Assembly (NCBI RefSeq): GCF_030717945.1 | Contig: NZ_JAVAIM010000001.1 | Location: 1,239,131-1,303,130, forward strand | Direction of reading: 5' to 3' | From: Qipengyuania profundimaris | Lineage (GTDB): Bacteria > Pseudomonadota > Alphaproteobacteria > Sphingomonadales > Sphingomonadaceae | Length of the DNA stretch: 64,000 bases | Shown: piece by piece, positions 16,934 to 26,466 of the stretch | Layout of the letters: each line of letters begins with the position of its first letter | Position numbering within the stretch: the stretch's first letter is position 1 | Translations under genes and position numbers: made by a program | Notes under the pieces: model-generated | Told to the model about the DNA's origin: nothing | Database searches by the model: none | What the model saw: the letters and a program-made list of their open reading frames with translations, nothing else

Positions 16934-19000
16934 TCAGTCGAAATTGACGAGCGCCGGTGCGCTGTCGCCGTCGGAGGGAATGTACGCCGGATTGTACTTC
17001 TCCAGCCAAGCGTAGGCCTCTTCGATCCACTGGATGTGCACGTCGTCATAGGGGAGATTATGAGTCCCCTGCTCCTGTACGATGTAGCGGAAATCCCGGC
17101 CTTCGACCTTCCCCGACTTTTTCAGATTGTCGACCAGAGTATCGGACTGTTCCATCGGGATACGCGCGTCACGCTTGGCCGCCACGATCAGGATCGGGGC
17201 CCAGGGCCCATCGGTATTCCGTGCGGACGAAATGCCCTCCGGATCTTCGGACGTTGCTTGGAAGCCACTGTTGAACCGGCCGAGGTTCCGCTCGTCCCAC
17301 TTGTTCATCAGCGGCATATCGTAAACGCCGGCTCCGGCGATCGCGCATTTCCAGACATTCGGATCGCGCTGGGCACCGCGAGCGGCCGCATAGCCGCCAT
17401 ATGACCACCCCATAATGCAAGCGCGGTTCGGATCGATCACGCCCTTCTCGCCATAGGCAGTGAGGATGTCGTTGAGATCGTCCTGCATACGCTTGCCGTA
17501 GCCACCTGGCTCACGGCCCATTTCCTCGAAAGCGCGGCCATAGCCGCCCGAACCGCGATAGTTCGGCTGAATGACGACATAGCCCTGCTCGGCGAGCGGC
17601 TGGTTCCACGGCTCCGTGCTGTTTGTGGCCGACTGGACGCCGAATGGTCCGCCATGGGGCATGACCACGACGGGCAAGTTCTTTTCGCCCATGCGATGGC
17701 GCGGATAGGTCACGATCGCCTGGATCCGGGTGCCGTCGCTGGTGGTATACCATTCCGCCTTGACCGGATTGAGCGGCGCGTCCTTGAGTGCGGTCCGCGT
17801 CCAGTTCAACAGTCGCAGCGAACCCGACTGCGTGTCGTAGAGATAATAGCCGCCTTCGCGCCGCATTCCGCCGCCGTACACGATGACCTTGCTGAAATCG
17901 TCCGTGTAATCGACGATTACCGCTTCGTCCTGGCCAAAGACCTCTTCCAGCCCGCCCTTGATCGCTTTCAGGGTCGGATCGGTGAAGACGCGGCGCATGG
18001 TGCCATCGAAGGTATAGTAACCGACGACCTTGGTGTTGTCCTGATTGGTAATGATACCCTGCAAGTCGTAGCCTTCGACTTCGAAAATCGGCTCGCCAAG
18101 CTGCATGGTGTTCATGTTCATGCGGTAGAGCTTGTCATAACCGTCCTCGCGACTGATGACATAGGCATCGTCCGTGCCGGGAATGAACATGCGCGGGCTG
18201 GGCAGCGTGCTGGTAAAGGTTTCGTCTGCCTCATTGTAGACCGTCTTGAAATTCGCATCGTTTTCCGAACGATAGAGCATGCGCACTTTGCCGTTCTTGC
18301 TGTCGCTGTTGAAGCCGGCGCGGACCATGCCATTTCCATCGGCTACCCAGCCCCTGACGACCGGGTTGGTGCGCTGGACGGTTTTGTAGCTGCCATCGGA
18401 CACATCGACTTCGACGACTTCGGGGATGCCCCAGCGCTCCGTGCTGGTGGCCACGCTGTCGCGCTGGAGCAGATAGGTACCGTTGTCGTGATTGATGTTC
18501 AGTATCTGGCCTGCATCGAAGCCGGCATCGCGCCAGGCTTGCTGCACCATTTCACCGCTATTGATATCGTAGGCGACCAGGCGGCGGAAATCGGCCAATT
18601 GGCCGTTCATGTTTTCTCGGCTGATGACCGTCATGACGACGTGATCGTTGCCGACCCAGCGGAAGCTGGTCATCGTCCGCTCGCCAGCCTCGCGCGCTTC
18701 TTCGGAGGCGAGGATCAGCTTCGGCGGGGTGCCGAGGTTCTCCAGGTCGAGAAGCACAAGGACTTCACGACCGCCCTGTCCGGTACGATAGGCAAGATGG
18801 CGGCCGTCGGGCGAAATGCGCGTGCCGCTCATATTCGATTGCTTGACGAACTCGGCGACCGGAATGCGGCCGTCGACGAGTTCGGGCACCTGCGGTGCCG
18901 CTTCCTGAGCGGCGGCCTGCGGTGCGACCGCGATGGAAGTGGTGGCGAGCGCGAGCGCTACGGCGCTCGACGCGCGCAGAGCGAGCTTGGCAATAATCAT
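16934..19000 (-). CDS. Secreted S9-family prolyl oligopeptidase-like peptidase
   Basis: A 688-residue exported serine peptidase. The signal peptide (IIAKLALRASSAVALALAT, cleavage near AAAQ) fixes the start at 19000; the frame continues to 19051 without support. A beta-propeller region (RISPDGRHLAYRTG and similar blades) precedes the alpha/beta-hydrolase catalytic domain. That domain holds the nucleophile in GWSYGGYAA, the Asp in KRDARIPMEQSD and the His in GTHNLPYDD, the Ser-Asp-His order of acylaminoacyl peptidases and dipeptidyl peptidase relatives. A promoter-like pair lies upstream (19094-19122). It is bracketed by two identical terminator hairpins. It likely degrades peptides in the periplasm. 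Confidence 0.92.
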   Translation of the reverse strand: MIIAKLALRASSAVALALATTSIAVAPQAAAQEAAPQVPELVDGRIPVAEFVKQSNMSGTRISPDGRHLAYRTGQGGREVLVLLDLENLGTPPKLILASEEAREAGERTMTSFRWVGNDHVVMTVISRENMNGQLADFRRLVAYDINSGEMVQQAWRDAGFDAGQILNINHDNGTYLLQRDSVATSTERWGIPEVVEVDVSDGSYKTVQRTNPVVRGWVADGNGMVRAGFNSDSKNGKVRMLYRSENDANFKTVYNEADETFTSTLPSPRMFIPGTDDAYVISREDGYDKLYRMNMNTMQLGEPIFEVEGYDLQGIITNQDNTKVVGYYTFDGTMRRVFTDPTLKAIKGGLEEVFGQDEAVIVDYTDDFSKVIVYGGGMRREGGYYLYDTQSGSLRLLNWTRTALKDAPLNPVKAEWYTTSDGTRIQAIVTYPRHRMGEKNLPVVVMPHGGPFGVQSATNSTEPWNQPLAEQGYVVIQPNYRGSGGYGRAFEEMGREPGGYGKRMQDDLNDILTAYGEKGVIDPNRACIMGWSYGGYAAARGAQRDPNVWKCAIAGAGVYDMPLMNKWDERNLGRFNSGFQATSEDPEGISSARNTDGPWAPILIVAAKRDARIPMEQSDTLVDNLKKSGKVEGRDFRYIVQEQGTHNLPYDDVHIQWIEEAYAWLEKYNPAYIPSDGDSAPALVNFD

Positions 19001-19093
19001 GATGCAGTCCTGCGTCCCTAAGTGAGTCCCAAGGACAGAGATCCTGAGCAAACCCCTCGCTCGATCGTGAAATGACCGCCCCTGTCCACTACC

Positions 19094-19122
19094 TATAATG
19101 CAACTCGGCGGCTGAACTTCAA
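19094..19122 (-). promoter_or_regulatory. Probable promoter of the S9 peptidase gene
   Basis: On the leftward strand TTGAAG (19122-19117) and ATTATA (19099-19094) are separated by 17 bases, close to the housekeeping -35/-10 pattern. The pair lies between the hppA terminator and the peptidase start, about 94 bases upstream of the ATG. Confidence 0.45.
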
Positions 19123-19129
19123 GTGAAAT

Positions 19130-19155
19130 CCCCGCCCGGATCGCTCCGGACGGGG
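19130..19155 (-). terminator. Hairpin after hppA, identical to 16883-16908
   Basis: The same 26-base hairpin as after the S9 peptidase, here about 27 bases past the hppA stop. On the leftward strand it is followed by ATTTC; on the other strand by TCTTTT, so it may also work in reverse. The identity over all 26 bases contrasts with the differing flanks. Confidence 0.6.
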
Positions 19156-19181
19156 TCTTTTCCCACGAAGGCGGAAGGCGT

Positions 19182-21338
19182 TCAGCCAGCCGCCAGCGCT
19201 GCCAGCAGCAGCAAAGCGACGATATTGGTGATCTTGATCATCGGGTTCACGGCGGGGCCCGCGGTGTCCTTGTAAGGATCGCCGACCGTGTCGCCGGTCA
19301 CAGCGGCCTTGTGGGCTTCGGAGCCCTTGCCGCCGTGATTACCGTCTTCGATGTACTTCTTCGCATTGTCCCATGCGCCGCCACCGGCAGTCATGGATAG
19401 CGCGACGAAGATCCCACCGATGATCACACCTAGGAGCAGGGCCCCGACGGCGGCAAAGGCGTTCTCCTGCCCGGCAAGGAACAGGATCGCGAAATAGACC
19501 ACGATCGGTGCCAGCAGGGGCAGCATCGAAGGCAGGATCATTTCCTTGATCGCGGCCTTTGTCACGAGGTCCACCGTACGGGCATAGTTCGGCTTGCTGG
19601 TGCCGGCCATGATGCCCTTATCGTTGGCGAATTGCTCACGCACGTCGACCACCACGTCACCCGCAGCGCGGCCAACGGCGGTCATGCCCATCGCCCCGAA
19701 CAGATACGGCAACAGCGCGCCGAGCAGCAGGCCCACGATGACGTAAGGGTTCTCGAGGCTGAAATCGACGTCCGCCTCTGGGAACAGTTTTGCCAGGTCG
19801 GTCGTGTAGGCGGCGAACAGCACGAGCGCGCCGAGGCCCGCCGAGCCGATGGCGTAACCCTTGGTCACGGCCTTGGTGGTGTTGCCGACCGCATCGAGCA
19901 TGTCGGTCTTCTCGCGAACGCTGTCGTCGAGACCGGCCATTTCGGCGATGCCGCCGGCGTTGTCCGTCACCGGGCCATAGGCGTCGAGCGCCACGACCAT
20001 GCCCGCCAATGCCAGCATGGCGGTGGCCGCATAGGCGATGCCCATGAGGCCGGCGAGCTGGAAGGTGGCGATGATGCCGGCCACGATCACAAGCGTGGGA
20101 AGGGCAGTCGATTCAAGGCTGATCGCGAGGCCTTGGATCACATTGGTGCCGTGGCCCGTTTCCGAGCTCTTGGCGATCGAGCGTACCGGGCGGTAGTTTG
20201 TGCCCGTGTAATACTCGGTAATCCAGATGATGAGGCCGGTAATCGCGAGGCCGATGACCGAGCAGATGAACAGGTCCATGCCGGTGAAGGCGGTGACCTG
20301 CTCTGCCGTGCCTTCCTCGGCCAGCGGAGCGCCCGGATCGACGCCTGCCACCGCACCACCGATTTCCGTGCCGATCCCACCCAGCGCAAAGCTGATGACG
20401 AGATAGATCAGCGGAATGGCGAGGACGGCGGAGACGATGAAGCCCTTGTACATCGCGCCCATCACATTCGTGCCGCCCTTGGCGAGCTTCACGAAATAGG
20501 TACCGATGATGCTGGTGACGATGCAAGCCCCGCCGATCAGCAGCGGAAGCGCCATCATCGGCAGCAGCAGGTCGCCCAGCACATCGCTGAACAGCAGCGC
20601 GGTGAGCACCATCGTCACGCCGACGGTGACGACATAGGTCTCGAATAAATCGGCTGCCATGCCGGCGCAGTCGCCGACATTGTCGCCCACATTGTCGGCG
20701 ATCACGGCGGGGTTGCGGGGGTCGTCTTCGGGGATGCCCGCCTCGACCTTGCCGACGAGGTCGGCGCCGACGTCGGCAGCTTTGGTGAAGATGCCGCCGC
20801 CCAGACGCGCGAAGATCGAGATCAGCGAAGCACCGAAGGCAAGGCCGACGAGGCCGTAGACCACTTCGTCGCTATCGGGGGCGAAGCCTGCCGGGCCGAC
20901 GAGATACCAGAAGAAGACGGCGATCGAGAGCAGGGCAAGGCCTGCCACGAGCATGCCCGTGATGGCTCCTGCGCGGAACGCCAGCGTCAGCCCCTGTTGC
21001 AGACCGCTTTGCGCGGCAGCTGCAGTGCGGACGTTTGCGCGCACCGAGATGTTCATCCCGATGAAGCCTGCAACGCCGGACAGCACCGCACCGATGACGA
21101 AGCCGATCGCCGGCATGAGGCCGAGAAACACGAACACCAGCACGGCGACGACCACGCCGACCATGCCGATAGTGGTGTACTGGCGCTTCAGATAGGCTTG
21201 CGCGCCTTCCTGGATGGCGCCGGCGATTTCCTGCATTTTTTCGTTGCCGGCGCCGGAATTGAGCACCTGGCGGCTGGTAACGAAGCCGTAAATGACGGCC
21301 AGCAGTCCCAACCCGATAGATATGAGAACTAGGTCCAC
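19182..21338 (-). CDS. hppA: Membrane-bound proton-translocating pyrophosphatase
   Basis: A 718-residue polytopic enzyme that couples hydrolysis of pyrophosphate to ion pumping across the inner membrane. The signature [11 protein letters not shown] and the Asp-rich loop [19 protein letters not shown] bind Mg-pyrophosphate. The determinant loop reads [10 protein letters not shown] (about 19859-19888); Lys where K+-dependent members have Ala is the known mark of the K+-independent, H+-pumping class. The gene starts with GTG at 21338 behind a strong GGGAGGGG ribosome site, and a promoter-like pair lies at 21411-21438. It ends at a clear hairpin, so it is probably monocistronic. Confidence 0.96.
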   Translation of the reverse strand: MDLVLISIGLGLLAVIYGFVTSRQVLNSGAGNEKMQEIAGAIQEGAQAYLKRQYTTIGMVGVVVAVLVFVFLGLMPAIGFVIGAVLSGVAGFIGMNISVRANVRTAAAAQSGLQQGLTLAFRAGAITGMLVAGLALLSIAVFFWYLVGPAGFAPDSDEVVYGLVGLAFGASLISIFARLGGGIFTKAADVGADLVGKVEAGIPEDDPRNPAVIADNVGDNVGDCAGMAADLFETYVVTVGVTMVLTALLFSDVLGDLLLPMMALPLLIGGACIVTSIIGTYFVKLAKGGTNVMGAMYKGFIVSAVLAIPLIYLVISFALGGIGTEIGGAVAGVDPGAPLAEEGTAEQVTAFTGMDLFICSVIGLAITGLIIWITEYYTGTNYRPVRSIAKSSETGHGTNVIQGLAISLESTALPTLVIVAGIIATFQLAGLMGIAYAATAMLALAGMVVALDAYGPVTDNAGGIAEMAGLDDSVREKTDMLDAVGNTTKAVTKGYAIGSAGLGALVLFAAYTTDLAKLFPEADVDFSLENPYVIVGLLLGALLPYLFGAMGMTAVGRAAGDVVVDVREQFANDKGIMAGTSKPNYARTVDLVTKAAIKEMILPSMLPLLAPIVVYFAILFLAGQENAFAAVGALLLGVIIGGIFVALSMTAGGGAWDNAKKYIEDGNHGGKGSEAHKAAVTGDTVGDPYKDTAGPAVNPMIKITNIVALLLLAALAAG

Positions 21339-21410
21339 GGAAAATTTCCCCTCCCGATTGTTTATGTCTTACTACGCCCGTCGTTTGGAATGCGGGCGAT
21401 TGCGGGCAGA

Positions 21411-21438
21411 GGTATACGGGCCATGTCTTGCGTGACAA
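21411..21438 (-). promoter_or_regulatory. Probable promoter of hppA
   Basis: On the leftward strand TTGTCA (21438-21433) and TATACC (21416-21411) are spaced by 16 bases, about 73 bases upstream of the GTG start. Nothing else is recognisable in 21339-21489. Confidence 0.4.
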
Positions 21439-21489
21439 GGCCGAAAAGCGCAGCGATCAGCGCTTATCGACGGCGTTGCGCGCAAGTAT

Positions 21490-22347
21490 TCAGTGCTGGT
21501 AGCCGAGCGGCCTGCTTGCGTCCGGCGGTGAACCGTCGAGCAAGAGGGGGGCAGTGCCATTTTCCGATACGGTCCCGATACGCGTAGCCGCGGTTGGGAA
21601 CACGGCGTTGGAAGGCGCGGTAAAGAGCAATTGGTAGTCGTCGCCCCAGCGAATGCAGTCTTCGAAGCGAGACTGCGCTGCGACCGGGATGCAAGCGCGT
21701 TGAAGGTCAAAAACCGTGCCGCTAGCGCGCGCCATTCGTGCGGCGTCCAGCAACAGACCGTCGCTGACATCCATCATGGCGCTGACATGCGGGGCCAGGG
21801 CGATCCCTTCGTCGAGCAATGGCTTTGGGCGAAGATAGGCTGGTTCGAACCCTCTAACGCCTTTGAAACCGAGCATAGCTTTTCCGAGTACGCCCGTAAC
21901 GAAGATGGCATCGCCCGGCCTAGCACCGCGCCTGTCGGGCACAGGGCAGTGTGCAGCACTGCCAATTGCGGTGCAGCCCCACACACGTCTTCCTGCACCT
22001 CCAACGGTATCGCCACCGAGAAGGGAGACGTCGTAATGTGCAAGGACTTCGCTCAGTCCCAGAACGAAGCGATCGTCGTCCTCGCCGAGCATATGCGATA
22101 CGAGAACGCCCAAGGGGCGCGCGCCCTTTGCGGCAAGATCCGAGAGATTTACCGCAATAAGCTTCCAAGCGATATCGGCCGGATCGTCGGTATCGCGCAC
22201 ATGGACGCCTTCGACAATCGTGTCATGCGTGATGACAAGCGTTTGATTGCCGAGATTAATAACCGCTGCGTCGTCTTCCAAGCCGCGAGCTTCGGGCGCT
22301 TTCGCCAATGCACGAAGCGAGGCGATGAATGTGTTTTCCGCAGACAT
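21490..22347 (-). CDS. thiL: Thiamine-monophosphate kinase
   Basis: A 285-residue PurM-like kinase that phosphorylates thiamine monophosphate to the active diphosphate. Markers are GLEDDAAVI near the N-terminus (Mg/ATP binding), THDTIVEGVHV, IAWKLIAVNLSDLAAKGARP, LLGGDTVGG, MDVSDGLLLDA and WGDDYQLLF. It is slightly shorter than typical members (about 310-330), mainly at the C-terminus. It is the last gene of hisG-hisD-nusB-sel1-thiL; the nusB-thiL association is common in proteobacteria. Its base composition looks lower in GC than that of hisD or hisG. Confidence 0.93.
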   Translation of the reverse strand: MSAENTFIASLRALAKAPEARGLEDDAAVINLGNQTLVITHDTIVEGVHVRDTDDPADIAWKLIAVNLSDLAAKGARPLGVLVSHMLGEDDDRFVLGLSEVLAHYDVSLLGGDTVGGAGRRVWGCTAIGSAAHCPVPDRRGARPGDAIFVTGVLGKAMLGFKGVRGFEPAYLRPKPLLDEGIALAPHVSAMMDVSDGLLLDAARMARASGTVFDLQRACIPVAAQSRFEDCIRWGDDYQLLFTAPSNAVFPTAATRIGTVSENGTAPLLLDGSPPDASRPLGYQH

Positions 22348-22400
22348 CTCTATCGGAAATCAGCGCTTAGCGTTCGCTAAAAGTGCTTGCCAGGGCGAGG

Positions 22401-22901
22401 TCAATGGAGTCTTCTCAACTCGTCGATAGCGGGACGTGCTACGTCCCGCTCGTCGGATTCACTTGCTAGGCGCAACCATCTGCGAGCCATAGTTACGTCC
22501 TCCTTCACTCCCATCCCGCGGGCATAAGCGGTGCCGAGAAGCAGCATCGAGCGGTGGTCGCCACGATTTGCTGCTTTGGTGAACCAGTCGATCGCAGCGG
22601 CAGATGAATATGCTACGCCTTTGCCATTGGCGGACAGCCAGCCAAGCTCGCGCATCGCCCATGTGTCGCCAGTTTCTGCCAGCGACCGAAGTGAAGAAAT
22701 GGCAATATCAAAATTGCCTTGCCTTAACCATGCTTCGATATTGCGTCGCAGCGACGAGTCCGAGGAGTAATGCTCGGTGGCATTACCCGGCCGAATATTC
22801 GAGATGGTCGAGGTATCATTCGACGAATGCGTGTTTCCCCAACCGGCGTTCGGCAGAAAGGCAACGCTTGATGCTGCAAGGAATGCGAATGCTTTCAACA
22901 T
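22401..22901 (-). CDS. Exported Sel1-repeat protein
   Basis: A 166-residue protein with a signal peptide (LKAFAFLAASSVAFLPNAG), a Ser/Asn-rich linker and about two to three Sel1-type helical repeats: AISSLRSLAETGDTWAMREL, AAAIDWFTKAANRGDHRSML and VTMARRWLRLASESDER. Sel1 repeats are TPR-like scaffolds for protein contacts. It sits between nusB and thiL and has visibly more A/T than the flanking his genes, so it may have been inserted there. Partners are unknown. Confidence 0.75.
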   Translation of the reverse strand: MLKAFAFLAASSVAFLPNAGWGNTHSSNDTSTISNIRPGNATEHYSSDSSLRRNIEAWLRQGNFDIAISSLRSLAETGDTWAMRELGWLSANGKGVAYSSAAAIDWFTKAANRGDHRSMLLLGTAYARGMGVKEDVTMARRWLRLASESDERDVARPAIDELRRLH

Positions 22902-22962
22902 CGGCTCACCTCGTTAATGCGATCCAAGCCATGGGACCACGGAACGGAACTGAAAGCAAGAT

Positions 22963-23415
22963 TTAGCGCCCGACCTCTTTCGCAATCGCATCGAGGATGC
23001 CGTTCACGAACTTCGCCTCGCGGTCGTCGAAGAAGGCTTTGGCGACGTCGACATATTCGCTGATCGACACAGCCTTGCCGACATCCTGCCGGGCGAGCAG
23101 TTCGTAGGTTCCGGCGCGCAGGATCTGGAGCATGGTCTTGTCGAGCCGCGCCAGCGTCCAGCCTTGCGCGAGGCGGGCGGTCAGCAAACCGTCGATCTCC
23201 TCGCGCCGCGCATCCACACCGGCGACGACATCGTCAAAGAAATCGACGTCGGCCTCGGCGTATTCGTCGTCTTCGATCACGCGGCCGAGGCGGTGCTGGT
23301 GAAACTCGTCGAGCAGCTTGGCGAGCTTCGTGCCCTCCATCTGCTGCTGGTAGAGCGCCTGCACGGCGCCGAGGCGGGCGGCGCTGCGGGCCAGGCTGCG
23401 TTTGGTCTGGGTCAC
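22963..23415 (-). CDS. nusB: Transcription antitermination factor NusB
   Basis: A 150-residue all-helical RNA-binding protein which with NusE binds boxA in rRNA leaders. ARSAARLGAVQALYQQQMEG is the classic N-terminal helix, and ILRAGTYELLAR, ISEYVDVAKAFF and FVNGILDAIAKE complete the fold. It overlaps the hisD stop by four bases, so it is translationally coupled to histidine genes. Length is normal. Confidence 0.95.
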   Translation of the reverse strand: MTQTKRSLARSAARLGAVQALYQQQMEGTKLAKLLDEFHQHRLGRVIEDDEYAEADVDFFDDVVAGVDARREEIDGLLTARLAQGWTLARLDKTMLQILRAGTYELLARQDVGKAVSISEYVDVAKAFFDDREAKFVNGILDAIAKEVGR

Positions 23416-24704
23416 TTGTTCAGTCTCACGGAAATCGAAAGGGCGTGCGCGGGGAGGCCCTCGGCCTCGGCCAGCTTGACGGCGGCGGGGCCGATGGCGG
23501 CCAGCGCCGCGTCGGAGGCGTCGATGAAGCTGGTGCGCTTCATGAAGTCGAGCACCGACAGCCCGCTGGCAAAACGCGCCCGGCGCCCTGTGGGAAGGAC
23601 GTGGTTGGGGCCGGCGACATAATCGCCGACCGCTTCAGGTGTATGCTTGCCGAGGAAGACGCTGCCGGCATGACGCAGCTTGGCGAACATCGCCTGCGGA
23701 TCGGCGACCATGAGTTCGGCATGTTCGGCGGCGAGGCGATCGGCGAGGGCGGGGGCCTGCTCGAGACTGTCGACGATGACGATCAGGCCGTGCGCGTCCC
23801 AGCTGGCGCGCGCCGTCTTGCCGGTGGGTAGCGACAAAAGCGCGCGGTCGATACTGTCGCGGACCATGCCTGCGAGCGGCGCGTTGTCGGTGATGAGGAT
23901 CGACTGGCTGGTCGGATCGTGCTCCGCCTGGCTCAGCAAATCGGCTGCGATCCAGTCCGGGTCGTTGTCCTTGTCGGCGATGACGAGGATCTCGCTGGGA
24001 CCTGCGACCATATCGATGCCGACGACACCGTAGAGCTGGCGCTTGGCTTCCGCGACCCAGGCATTGCCGGGTCCGGTGATGACATCGACTTTTCCGATGC
24101 GCTGCGTGCCATAGGCGAGAGCGCCCACGGCCTGCGCGCCGCCGACGCGCCAGACCTCGTCGACGCCCGCGATATGAGCTGCAGCAAGGACAAGCGCATT
24201 GCTCTCGCCCTTGGGTGTCGGCGTGACAACCACGAGCCGCTCGACCCCCGCGACCTTCGCGGGAACGGCGTTCATCAGCAGCGAAGAGGGATAGGCCGCA
24301 CGACCGCCCGGCACGTAAAGGCCCGCCGCCTCGACCGGAAGCCAGCGCGCGCCGAGACGCATGCCGATATCGTCGGTATAATCGCGGTCTTCGGGCAGTT
24401 GGCTTTCGTGATAGGCACGAATGCGGCTCGCGGCGAGTTCGAGCGCGTCGCGCAGCTCGCCATCGAGCGCGTCGTAAGCCGTCTTGCAATCCTCGGCGGA
24501 AATGCGCCAATCGCTATCGCTGGTCAGCCGGTGCTGGTCGAACCGCGCAGTGTAATCCACCAGCGCCGCATCGCCGCGCTCTTTCACCTCGTTGAGGATG
24601 TTCGCGACATCGCGGGCGACATTGGTGTCGCTCTCGCGCCGGTCGCGCACGACCTTGTCGAACTTCGCCTCGAAATCGGCGTCGGAGGTGCGGAGCAACT
24701 GCAT
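23412..24704 (-). CDS. hisD: Histidinol dehydrogenase
   Basis: A 430-residue NAD-dependent, zinc enzyme that performs the last two oxidations of histidine synthesis (histidinol to histidine). Family blocks include PGGRAAYPSSLLMNAVPAKV, GGAQAVGALAYGT, DVITGPGNAWVAEAK, AGPSEILVIAD, LLSQAEHDPTSQSI and GPNHVLPTGRRARF. The ATG at 24704 overlaps the hisG stop by one base, and the end overlaps nusB. Length is normal. Confidence 0.97.
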   Translation of the reverse strand: MQLLRTSDADFEAKFDKVVRDRRESDTNVARDVANILNEVKERGDAALVDYTARFDQHRLTSDSDWRISAEDCKTAYDALDGELRDALELAASRIRAYHESQLPEDRDYTDDIGMRLGARWLPVEAAGLYVPGGRAAYPSSLLMNAVPAKVAGVERLVVVTPTPKGESNALVLAAAHIAGVDEVWRVGGAQAVGALAYGTQRIGKVDVITGPGNAWVAEAKRQLYGVVGIDMVAGPSEILVIADKDNDPDWIAADLLSQAEHDPTSQSILITDNAPLAGMVRDSIDRALLSLPTGKTARASWDAHGLIVIVDSLEQAPALADRLAAEHAELMVADPQAMFAKLRHAGSVFLGKHTPEAVGDYVAGPNHVLPTGRRARFASGLSVLDFMKRTSFIDASDAALAAIGPAAVKLAEAEGLPAHALSISVRLNK

Positions 24705-25360
24705 CAGGCGGCTTTACGCTCGGTCGCGTCGCGGCGAAAAGCCTCGACCAGCGCGGCGACCCGCGGGTCGGTCTTGAGCGCGGCGCGATTGACGATCAAT
24801 CGCGCGGTGATGTCGATGATGTGCCCGGTCTCTACCAACCCATTCTCCTTGAGCGTCTGGCCCGAAGAGACGAGGTCGACGATCCGCCCGCACAGGCCGA
24901 GCGATGGTGCGATCTCCATGGCGCCGTTAAGTTTGACACACTCCGCCTGCACTCCCTGACGCTCGAAGAAGCGTCGGGTGAGGTTCGGATACTTTGTCGC
25001 GACCCTTACGTGGCTGGCTCCGTCGACACTGGCTGCGCCTTCCTTCGGTTCGGCCACTGCGAGGTGGCAGTGCCCGATGTCGAGATCGACCGGCGCATAG
25101 AGATCGGCGTAGTCGAATTCCTCGATCACGTCGGAGCCGACGATGCCCATCTGCGCCGCGCCATGCGCCACGAAGGTCGCCACATCGAAGGCGCGCACGC
25201 GGATCAGGCGCATGTCGTCGCGCGTGGTGCCGAAGGTAAGCGAGCGGTTGGCCTTGTCGTGGAACGCCTCTTCGGGCACCACGCCGGCGCGCGCCATGAC
25301 GGGCAGGGCCTCGTCGAGGATCCGCCCCTTGGGCACGGCAAAGGTCAGGCTGTCGCTCAT
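24704..25360 (-). CDS. hisG: ATP phosphoribosyltransferase, short form
   Basis: A 218-residue enzyme for the first step of histidine synthesis (ATP plus PRPP). [20 protein letters not shown] is the N-terminal signature, followed by [11 protein letters not shown] and [16 protein letters not shown]. At 218 residues it is the short form, which in characterised species lacks the regulatory ACT-like domain and needs HisZ as an accessory subunit; no hisZ lies in this window. MSDSLTF at 25360 was preferred over the open extension to 25399 because the latter overlaps the divergent promoter region. Confidence 0.94.
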   Translation of the reverse strand: MSDSLTFAVPKGRILDEALPVMARAGVVPEEAFHDKANRSLTFGTTRDDMRLIRVRAFDVATFVAHGAAQMGIVGSDVIEEFDYADLYAPVDLDIGHCHLAVAEPKEGAASVDGASHVRVATKYPNLTRRFFERQGVQAECVKLNGAMEIAPSLGLCGRIVDLVSSGQTLKENGLVETGHIIDITARLIVNRAALKTDPRVAALVEAFRRDATERKAA

Positions 25361-25401
25361 GGCCGCGCAGATAGGCAGCGAAGGGACAAAGGGCAACACG
25401 A

Positions 25402-26466
25402 ATGGCAGACCAGGCGGTCATGGATATTGTTTCGGTTCCGCAAGCGATCGCGTGGCAGGCCGAACATGCGGAGAAGAACGGCGCGCCCGGAACCGCGCGG
25501 ATCGTCCGCGCCCTGCTCGCGCTGGAGGATAGCCAGGCTGCGACCGCGCGCCGTATTAACGGCTGGCAAGGGCTGAGCCTGCGCGATGCCATGCCGCTGC
25601 GGATCGCGGGCGGCATTCACAACCTTCTGCTGACGGGCGAGGAGCCGCGGCTCGAGGATGTCTATGCTGGTCGGATGAGCGACCAGGGGCAGGTCGACGC
25701 GCTGGTGCGCGAACTGGTCGAGACTTACGATGCGCGGCTGATGCCGTGGTTGGACGGGCCGCCGCAGACGAACGAGGCGGGCCGTTCTGCGAGCCTGATG
25801 GCGGGGCTGCTGTGGCTGGCCGATGGCCGGGTCGCGCCGCAATTCGAGCTGCTGGAGATCGGCGCGAGCGCGGGCATCAACACAATGATGGGGCGCTATC
25901 GCTACGATCTCGGCGGCGTTCAGGTGGGACCCTCGGCGAGCCGCATGAAGATCGAACCCGAATGGCGCGGATCGCCGCCGCCGGACAGCGAGCCGATGCT
26001 GGTCGACGCGCGCGGCAGCGACATCGCTCCGGTCGACCTGACGGACGAAGCGCAGGCGCTGCGCCTCAAGAGCTATGTCTGGCACGAGGCGTTCCAGCGC
26101 ATGGCCCGGATCGACGCCGCCATTGCCCTGGCCGAGCGAATGCCGCCGGAAATCGAGCGGATGGACGCGGGCGATTGGGTCGAGCACGAACTCGCCAAAT
26201 CGCAGGAGGAGGGCGTCACGCGCGTGCTCATGCATTCGATCATGTGGCAATACCTGCCGGACTTTACACAAACGCGGATAATCGCTGCGATGGAGAAGGC
26301 GGGCGAGGCTGCCGACGCCGACCGCCCGCTCGCCTGGCTGTCGCTCGAAACAAATCGCGAGACTTTCGCGCATGAGTTGCATGTGCGCTACTGGCCCGGT
26401 GGCGAGGAGGCGGTGCATCTCGCCAATGCCCATGCGCATGGCGAATGGGTGGAGTGGCTCGGCTAG
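25402..26466 (+). CDS. DUF2332 domain protein
   Basis: A 354-residue protein matching the DUF2332 family in length and conserved blocks: [49 protein letters not shown], the central [11 protein letters not shown], then HSIMWQYL and [19 protein letters not shown]. The glycine-rich [11 protein letters not shown] looks like the first loop of a Rossmann-type methyltransferase, but this is only resemblance. Function unknown. It diverges from hisG across 41 bp and its stop overlaps the convergent hydrolase gene by four bases. Confidence 0.8.
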   Translation: MADQAVMDIVSVPQAIAWQAEHAEKNGAPGTARIVRALLALEDSQAATARRINGWQGLSLRDAMPLRIAGGIHNLLLTGEEPRLEDVYAGRMSDQGQVDALVRELVETYDARLMPWLDGPPQTNEAGRSASLMAGLLWLADGRVAPQFELLEIGASAGINTMMGRYRYDLGGVQVGPSASRMKIEPEWRGSPPPDSEPMLVDARGSDIAPVDLTDEAQALRLKSYVWHEAFQRMARIDAAIALAERMPPEIERMDAGDWVEHELAKSQEEGVTRVLMHSIMWQYLPDFTQTRIIAAMEKAGEAADADRPLAWLSLETNRETFAHELHVRYWPGGEEAVHLANAHAHGEWVEWLG

